From: UBA6059 sp040222235
GTDB taxonomy: Bacteria > Bacteroidota > Bacteroidia > Cytophagales > Cyclobacteriaceae
DNA length: 64,000 bases
NCBI GenBank assembly: GCA_040222235.1
Contig: JAVKDO010000116.1
Coordinates: 1-64,000 of the forward strand
Reading direction: 5' to 3'
The translations under genes and the position numbers were made by a program. The notes under the pieces were generated by a model. That model saw nothing but the letters and a program-made list of their open reading frames with translations. It searched no databases and was not told where the DNA came from. Of this stretch, positions 9,357 to 17,774 are shown piece after piece (the stretch's first letter is position 1; the number at the start of each line of letters is the position of its first letter).

Positions 9357-10553
9357 ATGGGTATTCTAATCCCCCTGATTCTTATTAGTATTTGTTGTTT
9401 AGTTATTTGGCGTGCTGGAGATGGTTTCATGACCGCCTCAGAATATATTGGTCGACACTTATCTGACGGTGTTCGCGGTGCAACCATCAATGCTATTGCC
9501 AGCTCAATGCCGGAAGTATTCACTTCCCTCTTCTTTCTCTTTATTTTAAATGACGCCAACGGATTCTCCGGAGGTATCGGTACGACTGCAGGTAGCGCCA
9601 TCTTCAACGGTATGGTGATTCCAGCAGTTTCTATATTGGCGGTGATAGGAATGGGTATGGCCTCAAAAATTGAGGTCTCTAAGAAAGTCTTGAAGAGAGA
9701 TGGTATTTCGCTAATTCTTGCAGAATTAATTTTCTTGATTCTAATAAGTGGATCAGAGTTAGACTGGTATCATGGCTTGCTGCTTATGATGGTCTATGTG
9801 GTTTATATCATCTACATGTTTTCTACCATGGATAAGTCCATGCGCGCAGAGATGCTTGCAGAACCTGACGTAGAAGAGGATTTTGAGTTGGATGACGATG
9901 TGAAAAATGAGCCTTTCCTCAAGGCGCTGTTTACTTTAGACCTTGAGCGGCTGTTTATTGGCAAAAATAAAATCACCAATGCCAACGCTTGGCCACTATT
10001 GATTACAGCCACACTCTCGATAGCAGCGGTTTGTTATCTACTAGTCGTTGCGTGTGAGTGGATGGGAGAAGAGACTTATCATGTACCCTATTTAGGTGAG
10101 TTCCACGGACTAGGTATCCCTGTCATGTTTGTCGCTTTGATTCTAGCAGCAGCTGCGAGTAGCTTCCCTGATACCATCATTTCTATCAAGGATGCTCAGA
10201 GAGGAAAATACGACGATGCGATTTCTAATGCCTTGGGTAGCAATATCTTTGATGTATGTTTTGCCTTAGGCTTTCCTTTGTTCCTATTCACCTTAATCAA
10301 TGGCCCACTAACCATGCCTCCTGAAATTCAGGCGTTGAGTAGTGAATTACGTTTGTTGCTGCTCTTGTTGACCGTACTAGCTGTATTTATTTACACTACC
10401 GGAAAATACATGGGGAAAACCAAGGCACTGATGTTACTGTCCATCTACTTCCTTTTCGTACTCTATATTATCGGTAGAGGATCGGGCAATGAGTTTGCAG
10501 GCAGTATCGCTAATGTACTACGCGGGATTATTGACCTCTTTAATATAGGTTAG
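9357..10553 (+). CDS. Sodium/calcium antiporter (CaCA superfamily, YrbG-like)
   Basis: 398-aa membrane protein with the two alpha repeats of the cation:Ca2+ exchanger superfamily. Repeat one reads ATINAIASSMPEVFTSLFF (about 42-60) and repeat two ILAAAASSFPDTIISIKDA plus GSNIFDVCFALGFPLF (about 262-306); the Glu in SMPE and Asp in SFPD are the expected ion ligands. An acidic cytoplasmic loop (EPDVEEDFELDDDVKNE, about 163-180) separates the halves. It probably exports Ca2+ in exchange for Na+. Stands alone between divergent permease and convergent dehydrogenase genes. Confidence 0.93.
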   Translation: MGILIPLILISICCLVIWRAGDGFMTASEYIGRHLSDGVRGATINAIASSMPEVFTSLFFLFILNDANGFSGGIGTTAGSAIFNGMVIPAVSILAVIGMGMASKIEVSKKVLKRDGISLILAELIFLILISGSELDWYHGLLLMMVYVVYIIYMFSTMDKSMRAEMLAEPDVEEDFELDDDVKNEPFLKALFTLDLERLFIGKNKITNANAWPLLITATLSIAAVCYLLVVACEWMGEETYHVPYLGEFHGLGIPVMFVALILAAAASSFPDTIISIKDAQRGKYDDAISNALGSNIFDVCFALGFPLFLFTLINGPLTMPPEIQALSSELRLLLLLLTVLAVFIYTTGKYMGKTKALMLLSIYFLFVLYIIGRGSGNEFAGSIANVLRGIIDLFNIG

Positions 10554-10560
10554 CGCCAAA

Positions 10561-11400
10561 TCATAATTCCGTTTGCTCGGCACTGACCTGCCAGAGTCTA
10601 TCCATAAGTTTTTCATCTTTAGCAAAGGCATTGGGTTCCTGTTGCTTACAGTTATCAAAGTATTTGCCGCTTGTAGCATTCAACTTAGGGTCTGATGCCA
10701 GGTAGATTGATGTGCGTGCTCCTTGCTCTTCTGTAATCATAAAAAGCTTGCCTATTTTCCAAACCAGCCCTACCCAACTATCGTTGTTCTTATCCCCAAT
10801 GGCGGTTTTCACAACTCCTGGATGAAGGCTATTGGCCGTAACATTTGTGCCTTTCAGTTTTCTGGTAAGATCGTTAGCAAATAGGACGTTGGCTAGCTTA
10901 GATTGGGCATAGGCAGCAAGGCCAATGTACTTTTTGCTACGATTGAGATCCTTGAAGTACAAGAATCCCTTGTAGTGCCCTTTGGAGCTCACATTCACAA
11001 TACGTCCCTGTTCTGATCTCTTAATGTTTTCAAGTAGAAGATTTGTCAGTAGAAATCCCGACAGGTGATTGACCTGCCACTGCCGCTCAAATCCGTCTTC
11101 CGTCTCTTCATAATCTGTGAAGAAGGCACCAGCATTATTGACCAGTACATCCAGCGTGGGGTATTTGGCCTGGACCTCTAGTGCAAGTGCCCGTACTGAA
11201 GCGAAAGATGCCAAATCTGCCTTCAGCACATCTACGGTATCACTCCCACTGGCGGCTTTGATTTCTTCAACAGCTGCTTCCCCCTTTTGTAAGTTTCTCG
11301 AAACGATGGACACCTGAGCCCCCTTCTTAGCCAAGCCAATGGCAGTATACTTGCCTATTCCTGCATTCCCGCCTGTGATCAGTACCGTTTTACCCTTCAT
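10561..11400 (-). CDS. Short-chain dehydrogenase/reductase (retinol-dehydrogenase-like)
   Basis: Classical SDR oxidoreductase, 279 aa from the ATG at 11398-11400; an upstream TTG extension is less likely. The cofactor motif TGGNAGIG (9-16), NNAG (88-91), catalytic Ser139 and Tyr164-X3-Lys168 (YAQSK) are all present. VSRN after the second strand suggests NADP(H) preference. The pattern resembles the RDH/WW-oxidoreductase group. Cytosolic. The start lies about 50 bp from the divergent TPR gene start. The physiological substrate cannot be deduced. Confidence 0.93.
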   Translation of the reverse strand: MKGKTVLITGGNAGIGKYTAIGLAKKGAQVSIVSRNLQKGEAAVEEIKAASGSDTVDVLKADLASFASVRALALEVQAKYPTLDVLVNNAGAFFTDYEETEDGFERQWQVNHLSGFLLTNLLLENIKRSEQGRIVNVSSKGHYKGFLYFKDLNRSKKYIGLAAYAQSKLANVLFANDLTRKLKGTNVTANSLHPGVVKTAIGDKNNDSWVGLVWKIGKLFMITEEQGARTSIYLASDPKLNATSGKYFDNCKQQEPNAFAKDEKLMDRLWQVSAEQTEL

Positions 11401-11451
11401 AGCAACAATTATTCGTGACTTTAGTATTTTTATCAATCTAATTGATTGAAT

Positions 11452-12990
11452 ATGAAAACTGTAGCATACATCATTTGTTTCCTGGCATTGAGTTTACCAC
11501 TATCCGCCCAGGACTTAGGTCTTGGAAAACTCGACTTTCCCAACTCTGGATCAGAAGCCGCTCAACCAGCCTTCGTAAGAGGCATGTTGCTGCTCCACAG
11601 CTTTGAGTTCGATGATGCCGGTGAAGCTTTCAGGGAGGCTCAAGAGATTGATTCCCATTTTGCGCTAGCCTACTGGGGTGAAGCCATGAGTTATAACCAT
11701 CCGCTGTGGTTTAGACAGTTTAAAGATGATGCTATGAAGGCGCTCATGAGGCTGGCACCCTATGAAGAAAACAGAATTAATAAAGCAGCGCTTCCTGTGG
11801 AGAAGGACTTGATGCGGGCCATTCATGTATTGTATGCGGATGGTGAAAAGGAAGCTAACGACGATGCTTATGCCGCCTACATGGCGAAGTTGTCGGAGAA
11901 ATACCCTGATCATCTGGAGATCACCTCTTTTTATGGGTTGGCACTAATGGGGACTAGTCATGAGGGCAGAGACTATGATACTTACCAGAAAGCAGGAGAG
12001 GTCATAGCAACAGTCTACGCCAAGAACCCACAGCACCCAGGGGCGCTTCACTATTACATTCACGCCTATGATGATCCTTACTCTGCTCCAAAAGCGCTAG
12101 AGGCTGCCAAAAGATATTCGAAGGTGGCCCCAGAAGCTTCTCATGCGCTACATATGCCCACTCACATTTTTGTGGCTATGGGAATGTGGGATGAAGTAGT
12201 AGCGGGGAACATAGATAGCTGGGAGGCTTCTGAGTCAAGAAGGTTGAGAAAGGATTTGACCCTTCAAGACCGTGGATATCATGCTTTTCATTGGTTGGAG
12301 TATGGGTTGCTTCAGCAGAGGGATTTTGATCAGGCGAGAGTGCTCCTGGATTCTATGGTTGCAGATACCGAAGTGCTCCCATCCAAGCGCCTCCGCCAGC
12401 ATCTCGCGATGATGCAATCTGGATATATTATCGAATCAGAGCAATGGAAGTCGGACGTTTGTGATATTGAACTCGACTACACTTTAGTTGGAAAGGGTGT
12501 ACGAGCCTCCAACAAGTTTGCTAAGGGAATGGCTGCCATCAAAAGAGGTGATGTAGAATTTGCACGTACAATGCTCAAGCAAATGATTGAGGAGCGTATC
12601 CTAGAGGAGCCTCTGAGGGTCGACGAAGATATGACCGTTTGTCATGCAGTCGGAGGCAAATATTTTGATCAACTTGAGCTGGACTCGAAAGTAGCGGCCA
12701 TCATTGAGTCCGAATTGGAAGCTTTGATCCTCATGACCGAGAATCGTACAGAAGAGGCCTACGCATTGCTCGACCAAGCGACAGAGGCCGAGTCTCAGCT
12801 CCCTCTCGCTTACGGCCCGCCGGATATTGTCAAGCCTTCTCACGAACTATATGGTGAAATCCTCCTGCTGCAGGGTAATCCCGGCAAAGCTCAGGAAATG
12901 TTCGAAGAAGCATTGAAGCGAGCTCCAAACCGAAGACTCTCTGCACGTGGGCTTAAAATGAGCCAGAGCATGGTGAAGGATTCCGAGTAA
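11452..12990 (+). CDS. Exported TPR-repeat protein
   Basis: 512 aa starting at ATG 11452. Residues 1-20 (ending LPLSAQ) are a signal peptide, so the protein is periplasmic or surface-exposed. Helical repeats run through the whole chain: an early AFVRGMLLLHSFEFDDAGEAF repeat with the signature HFALAYWGEAMSYNHPLW (about 68-85), central repeats with GALHYYIHAYDDP and ALHMPTHIFVAMGMWDEV, and a C-terminal TPR (GEILLLQGNPGKAQEMFEEA). The YWGEAMS..HPLW and HYYIHAYD blocks mark a conserved family of soluble TPR proteins without assigned function. Confidence 0.9.
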   Translation: MKTVAYIICFLALSLPLSAQDLGLGKLDFPNSGSEAAQPAFVRGMLLLHSFEFDDAGEAFREAQEIDSHFALAYWGEAMSYNHPLWFRQFKDDAMKALMRLAPYEENRINKAALPVEKDLMRAIHVLYADGEKEANDDAYAAYMAKLSEKYPDHLEITSFYGLALMGTSHEGRDYDTYQKAGEVIATVYAKNPQHPGALHYYIHAYDDPYSAPKALEAAKRYSKVAPEASHALHMPTHIFVAMGMWDEVVAGNIDSWEASESRRLRKDLTLQDRGYHAFHWLEYGLLQQRDFDQARVLLDSMVADTEVLPSKRLRQHLAMMQSGYIIESEQWKSDVCDIELDYTLVGKGVRASNKFAKGMAAIKRGDVEFARTMLKQMIEERILEEPLRVDEDMTVCHAVGGKYFDQLELDSKVAAIIESELEALILMTENRTEEAYALLDQATEAESQLPLAYGPPDIVKPSHELYGEILLLQGNPGKAQEMFEEALKRAPNRRLSARGLKMSQSMVKDSE

Positions 12991-13058
12991 TCCTCTCAGA
13001 TATGCAATAGAGCCCTCGTCCAAATGGGGGTTCAAAACTTCTCTGTTGTTTAAGCGAA

Positions 13059-14192
13059 ATGAGTTCATTTTCGCTTTTTGAGGTATTTCTACTCTTAGGT
13101 ATTGGCCAAGGTCTTTTTTTAGTCTTTGCCATCCCTGCTGTCCAAAATCCAAATAGGTCGGCAAATAGAGTGCTCCAGCTGATCATACTCTTTGCGACGG
13201 TTATGCTGCTAGGAAGGGTGTTTTCCTTTTTCCTTCAATACGAATGGGTGATCAGGTTTGCGCAGTTTGTAGATGCATGTATCTTCCTTTTTGGACCACT
13301 GATTTATCTCTACATTAGTAGGCTTTCTAACCCAACAGCGGCCAACAACCCTCTCTCTTTCTGGCATTTTCTTCCTGCACTAGCGCATCTCTCTTTCTCC
13401 ATCTGGACTTCCTTCATGTCCATGACTGAGCTCAACGAGATGTACTGGACGGGTGGGTTAATGTACGTATTGCTTGGAGTCCAGGTGGGTGGCTTGACTT
13501 CTCTGATTGCGTATGGGTGTGCAGCTTATATTCTGGTAAGAAGAACAAGAAAAGAATCGGATGCTTCCCTAGCTGTCTACCTCAATGAAACTAGGCAATA
13601 TGTTAATTCAATACTCCTATCTATCGCAGCTACGAGCCTCTTTTGGATGCTTAGTTTAGCTGGGACAGTATGGGAAATATGGCCGATAACATTAATTTCA
13701 TATGAACTGCTCTGGGCAGTAACCCCTTTTTTCTTCTATTCGCTGGGTTATTACGGTCTACTCCAACCATCTATATTACGCATCCCCGTTCTCCCCAAAG
13801 CACAAAGAGACCGGCTGGACTTTTCTGAGGCACAGGCACTCAAAGCAAAGCTGGACTATCTGATGTATGAAGAACGACTCTTCGAGCAGTCTGATTTAAC
13901 GCTTAAGACTTTGGCGGAGTACTTGGAGACATCTGCGAACAATTTATCCTGGCTCCTCAACAAGGTGCATCAAAAATCTTTCTACGATTATATCAATGAA
14001 GTCAGAATTAAGGAGTTCCAAGAAAAGGTCACCAATAATGAGCATCATGCCCAAACGCTGTTCGCGCTAGCCCTAGACGTTGGGTTCAATTCCAAGTCGA
14101 CCTTCAACAAGTCTTTCAAATCAGTCATTGGTGAAACGCCTAGCGAGTATGTCAAAAAAATAACCCCAAAAGAGTACGAGGGTACCCAATAG
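13059..14192 (+). CDS. Membrane-anchored AraC-family transcriptional regulator
   Basis: 377 aa. Residues 1-235 contain about seven hydrophobic helices (7TM-like sensor), followed by a cytoplasmic linker and a C-terminal AraC/XylS-type DNA-binding domain (about 285-370). The HTH region shows LKTLAEYLETSANNLSWLLN and VGFNSKSTFNKSFKSVIGETPSEYVKK, the conserved second-helix signature with a terminal P-S-E-Y. This architecture is frequent in Bacteroidota and suggests a direct membrane-to-DNA signalling protein. It may control the adjacent lipoprotein gene, which starts about 57 bp downstream on the same strand; that link is inference. Confidence 0.92.
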   Translation: MSSFSLFEVFLLLGIGQGLFLVFAIPAVQNPNRSANRVLQLIILFATVMLLGRVFSFFLQYEWVIRFAQFVDACIFLFGPLIYLYISRLSNPTAANNPLSFWHFLPALAHLSFSIWTSFMSMTELNEMYWTGGLMYVLLGVQVGGLTSLIAYGCAAYILVRRTRKESDASLAVYLNETRQYVNSILLSIAATSLFWMLSLAGTVWEIWPITLISYELLWAVTPFFFYSLGYYGLLQPSILRIPVLPKAQRDRLDFSEAQALKAKLDYLMYEERLFEQSDLTLKTLAEYLETSANNLSWLLNKVHQKSFYDYINEVRIKEFQEKVTNNEHHAQTLFALALDVGFNSKSTFNKSFKSVIGETPSEYVKKITPKEYEGTQ

Positions 14193-14249
14193 GTCGATTG
14201 ACATGCATTGAGGGCATAAGTTCGGTTTTTCAATAAACGATAAGAAAAT

Positions 14250-14762
14250 ATGAAGAATCGAAATTTTAATCCTTGGGGTCGCTTCCTGACATGCCTCACT
14301 TTATTACTCATTTGCTTTGTCACAATATCATGTGGAGATGACGAGGACAATGATCCTGTAGTAGAACCAGTAATAGTAGAACCCGAGCCTGTGGTCGCAA
14401 CCTTCGACGGTCAATACATTGGAGGGTGGTGGTCCGATGCGGCCAACGGTAGCTCCTACAATAATATTCCCGCTTCTATGACGATCGCAGCGGGCAGTTC
14501 TGCCACCGAGTGGGTTGGCCAATTTTTCTACACCAGAAACCATACTTCTTGCTGTAGTAACAACCCTAATGACGGCACTATTAGCTTTACCATGATGGAT
14601 TCAGTGATTACGAACTTCCAATACTTAGGAACAATACCTAACTGTGCCGGTAACTTCCAAGGTGAAGGTGTTCTTAACGCTCAAGGAACCATTATCATAC
14701 AACTGACGGGTAACGACTGTGAAGGGGAGCACTCAGGTGCTAGAATAGAACTTTCCAAATAA
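14250..14762 (+). CDS. Small lipoprotein of unknown function
   Basis: 170-aa precursor with a lipoprotein signal: hydrophobic residues 11-25 then TISC with Cys28, followed by an acidic GDDEDNDP stretch. In Bacteroidota such acidic residues right after the lipid-bearing Cys often accompany surface export. The mature part is a small beta-rich domain with internal cysteines (TSCC, NCAG, NDCEG) that could form disulfides. No family recognised. It is followed by a plausible intrinsic terminator. Confidence 0.8.
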   Translation: MKNRNFNPWGRFLTCLTLLLICFVTISCGDDEDNDPVVEPVIVEPEPVVATFDGQYIGGWWSDAANGSSYNNIPASMTIAAGSSATEWVGQFFYTRNHTSCCSNNPNDGTISFTMMDSVITNFQYLGTIPNCAGNFQGEGVLNAQGTIIIQLTGNDCEGEHSGARIELSK

Positions 14763-14782
14763 TCAAAATACGCTTTGTGTGG

Positions 14783-14826
14783 AAGTCTCTGTCTCAGTCT
14801 TGTAGTCAGGGGCTTTCTTTTTGTTA
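14783..14826 (+). terminator. Intrinsic terminator after lipoprotein gene
   Basis: AAGTCTCTG (14783-14791) can pair with CAGGGGCTT (14807-14815) using two G-U wobbles, followed by a T-rich run TCTTTTTTG. It stands between the stop of the plus-strand lipoprotein gene and the convergent LytTR gene. Loop is 15 nt. Moderate quality. Confidence 0.5.
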
Positions 14827-14832
14827 TTGGTA

Positions 14833-15558
14833 TCAGAGCAGTTTTCGCTCTCGCAAGTAGGCGAAAAACCCTTCTTTATAAGTATCACTTACAGGAATGA
14901 CGTGATCGCCAATATGGATTTCGCCTTTTTCGATTAGGGTTATTCTGCCGATAGGCACCAGGTAACTCTTGTGAACTCTAAAGAACCCTTCACTCGGAAG
15001 CATCTCCTGTAGTTTTGAAAAACTCATCAGGGTCATGACAGGACCATCATCTGTATGGATTCTTAGATAGTCTTTCATTCCCTCCACATACTGGATAGCG
15101 TCTAGTTTTATCTGCTGGAGTTTATATTCTGTTTTTACGAAGATGAAACCCTCATTGGCCGTCGCGCTCTGGTGTGAGTCAGGGGTTTTTCCGCTAGGCG
15201 TGTGGGATGACTGATATACTTTAGTAACCGCCTTTAAAAAGCGCTCGAAGGATATCGGCTTGAGTAGATAGTCTGTTACTTCTAGTTCATAGCTCTCAAG
15301 CGCGTATTCACTGTAAGCTGTGGTAAGGATGACCTTCGGTTTCCTTTTAAGCACATTCAGTAGTTGTATGCCCGTTAGGCCGGGCATCTGTATATCGAGA
15401 AAGATGAGATCAACTTCCTCTTGCTGTAAGTATTCCATGACGGAAAGGCCATTATCGAAAGTCGCCTTGCACTCCAAAAAAGGCACTCTAGAGACATAAT
15501 CGGCTATCTTTTCAGCTGCTAGGGGTTCATCATCGACTACAACGCAGGTGATCTTCAT
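14833..15558 (-). CDS. LytTR-family response regulator
   Basis: 241 aa. A receiver domain (1-115) has the acidic pair Asp9-Asp10, phosphoacceptor Asp55 in LIFLDIQMPG, Thr80 and Lys100. A LytTR DNA-binding domain follows (about 140-241; ends with FFRVHKSYLVPIGRI and HIGDHVIPVS). It overlaps the sensor kinase gene by 4 bp (ATGA), so the two are translationally coupled. This is the standard LytS/LytR-type pair of Bacteroidota. The next operon on the opposite side (ABC ATPase plus permease-peptidase) is a plausible target but only by proximity. Confidence 0.95.
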   Translation of the reverse strand: MKITCVVVDDEPLAAEKIADYVSRVPFLECKATFDNGLSVMEYLQQEEVDLIFLDIQMPGLTGIQLLNVLKRKPKVILTTAYSEYALESYELEVTDYLLKPISFERFLKAVTKVYQSSHTPSGKTPDSHQSATANEGFIFVKTEYKLQQIKLDAIQYVEGMKDYLRIHTDDGPVMTLMSFSKLQEMLPSEGFFRVHKSYLVPIGRITLIEKGEIHIGDHVIPVSDTYKEGFFAYLRERKLL

Positions 15559-16601
15559 GGGTACAATCTCAGCTCCACCACAAATTGGTCATTTTCTCTG
15601 GTTATCTCCAAACTATGTCGATCAGGGTATAGGAGCTCTAGCCTTCTTCTAACATTGTTCAAACCAATGCCTCCAGCTTTATCCTTCTGGTCGACCTTCG
15701 TCGGATCAAAGTAGTTGGTGGCCATGAATATTAGCTCCTCACCCCGACTTGTCAAAGACACCTCTACCTTAAAAGTCTCCTCATGCCATTGGCCGTGCTT
15801 GAAAGCATTCTCCACAAAAGGAATGAAAAGCATCGGGGCTACCTTGACTTGATCAGTCTCGACATTGACTGACAAGTGAATGTCGTGGTTTTTGAGTCGC
15901 ATCTTCTGCAAGTCCATAAAGCTTCGCAAGTGTTGCATCTCCTGACTTAGTCGCACCTCATCCGTATTCGCATCATAGAGCATGTACCGCATCAACTCGG
16001 ATAGTTTGACGATAGCGTCAGAAGCTTGAGGAGCAACCTTATAAACCATGCTATCAATATTATTCAAGGTATTAAACAGAAAATGAGGGTTAACTTGATT
16101 GCGGAGTAGTGCTAACTCACTCTGAAGATTCTGAGACTCAAGTTCCATCTGTCGGCGATAGTTTCGAAACCAATCGACAGAAAAACGAACAAACACTGCC
16201 AATGGAATAAAGAAAAGAGGTGTGAAGAACCTTCTGAAATATTCTACTAGCCAAGTCACATATGGTGCAATGGCATGGTTTTCTTCGTGATCAACGTCAA
16301 TGATGACAATGGCGATTGACTTTACCCCGATCAGACTATCCCAGCCATATTTAATTAATGGATAAAACAGAAGTAGCATAATTGTGCGCGTCCAGAAAAC
16401 GTTGTTTTTCTTGCCCAAATAGTTAGGCACTACCTTATAATAATAACCATAGAATATACCCATATGCGCAGCTAGCGTCATGGGAAGCCACCTATAAAAG
16501 TCAAAGGAATCCACATCATCCCCTAGGCTATAGAGCAAGTGCATGATCAACACTTGGATCGTCCAAGGAATGACATGGAGCGCTACCTTTTTCCAATTCA
16601 T
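15555..16601 (-). CDS. Sensor histidine kinase, LytS/YehU type (His_kinase)
   Basis: 348 aa with four predicted transmembrane helices (about 8-27, 40-58, 72-100, 118-142) and no large extracellular domain. A short coiled coil (QMELESQNLQSELALLRNQV) leads to the phosphoacceptor motif NPHFLFNTLNN with His173. The ATPase part has PMLFIPFVENAFKHG (N box) and GGIGLNNVRRRL (G box). It autophosphorylates and passes the phosphate to the LytTR regulator encoded immediately downstream. The signal is unknown; such membrane-buried sensors often respond to envelope or membrane-permeant cues. Confidence 0.95.
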   Translation of the reverse strand: MNWKKVALHVIPWTIQVLIMHLLYSLGDDVDSFDFYRWLPMTLAAHMGIFYGYYYKVVPNYLGKKNNVFWTRTIMLLLFYPLIKYGWDSLIGVKSIAIVIIDVDHEENHAIAPYVTWLVEYFRRFFTPLFFIPLAVFVRFSVDWFRNYRRQMELESQNLQSELALLRNQVNPHFLFNTLNNIDSMVYKVAPQASDAIVKLSELMRYMLYDANTDEVRLSQEMQHLRSFMDLQKMRLKNHDIHLSVNVETDQVKVAPMLFIPFVENAFKHGQWHEETFKVEVSLTSRGEELIFMATNYFDPTKVDQKDKAGGIGLNNVRRRLELLYPDRHSLEITRENDQFVVELRLYP

Positions 16602-16871
16602 ATCTCAAACATCCGGCATTCTATCTTAATACCCCTCTCCTGCACCGACTATTATACATCACAGCCATTTCTATCGATCAACAGATCAATCACATCGATG
16701 ACTTCCTTATCCAGAAAATTTCATGACTCATCTAGGTGATGTAACACTTGGTCTACTTCATTCATTTCCTATCGGAAAATCAACTTTATTCGGAGTGTAA
16801 TAATTCAGGTAGAAATGATACTAATACAAAGTGCTGGTCACTAATCTGAAATCAAAAACTCAAACATCAAT

Positions 16872-17762
16872 ATGGAACTAATCATCAAAAACCTTTCGAA
16901 GACCTATGGCAATGGTGTCCATGCGCTTAAAGGCATAGATCTCAACATTGGCACAGGGATGTTCGGCCTACTAGGGCCCAATGGCGCAGGCAAGTCTAGT
17001 CTGATGCGTACCATAGCCACACTTCAAGAGCCTGACACTGGCAGTATCACCTTTGGAGATATCGATGTGCTCACACAAAAAGATGACGTGCGTCGGCTGC
17101 TAGGATATCTGCCGCAAGAATTCGGGGTTTACCCCAAAGTTCCAGCAGATGTCTTGCTAGATCACCTCGCGGTGCTCAAGGGCATTTCCAATAGGAAAGA
17201 ACGCAAGGCACTAGTAGAGGCACTCCTGCACAAAACCAATCTCTGGGAGGCCAGAAAGAAAAACCTTGGCGGTTATTCGGGTGGCATGAAACAGCGATTT
17301 GGGATAGCGCAAGCTCTCCTTTCCGCTCCACAGCTGATCATCGTTGACGAACCTACCGCTGGCCTTGACCCTGCTGAGCGCAACCGTTTTCTCAACCTGC
17401 TATCGGAACTAGGAGAGAATACGGTCGTCATACTATCTACGCACATCGTAGAAGATGTGAAAGAGCTCTGCACAGATATGGCCATCATCAATAAAGGGGA
17501 GGTGGTACTCAAAGGGAACCCACTTGAAACCATCGATTCCATTCAGGGCAAAGTCTGGACTAAGACGATAGACAAAGCAGAGCTAGAGTCCTATAAGCAG
17601 GAATACGTGGTGATCTCAGAGCGACTCATTGCTGGTAAGCCTGAGATACATGTGTATGCCGAAAGCAGACCTGACGACAGTTTTTCTGACGTGCAGGCGG
17701 ACCTGGAGGATGTTTACTTCTCCAAAATATTCGGTGTTCAGGAAATAGCAGCACTAGCTTAA
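16872..17762 (+). CDS. ABC transporter ATP-binding protein (ABC-2 / NatA-BcrA type)
   Basis: 296 aa. Walker A GPNGAGKS (35-42), Q-loop around LPQEFGVYP (80-88), signature YSGGMKQR (135-142), Walker B LIIVDEPTAGLD (155-166), and switch His191 in LSTHIVEDV. It is followed after 12 bp by the fused permease-peptidase gene, with which it certainly forms one transporter. The roughly 270-bp gap upstream is the longest in the window and should hold the promoter; I see no clear operator there. Confidence 0.95.
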   Translation: MELIIKNLSKTYGNGVHALKGIDLNIGTGMFGLLGPNGAGKSSLMRTIATLQEPDTGSITFGDIDVLTQKDDVRRLLGYLPQEFGVYPKVPADVLLDHLAVLKGISNRKERKALVEALLHKTNLWEARKKNLGGYSGGMKQRFGIAQALLSAPQLIIVDEPTAGLDPAERNRFLNLLSELGENTVVILSTHIVEDVKELCTDMAIINKGEVVLKGNPLETIDSIQGKVWTKTIDKAELESYKQEYVVISERLIAGKPEIHVYAESRPDDSFSDVQADLEDVYFSKIFGVQEIAALA

Positions 17763-17774
17763 TCGGGAGGTATT

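Noticed and set aside
11401..11436. N-terminal extension of the SDR protein from a TTG codon
   Set aside because: The ATG at 11400 places the cofactor motif at the standard distance; the extension has no support.
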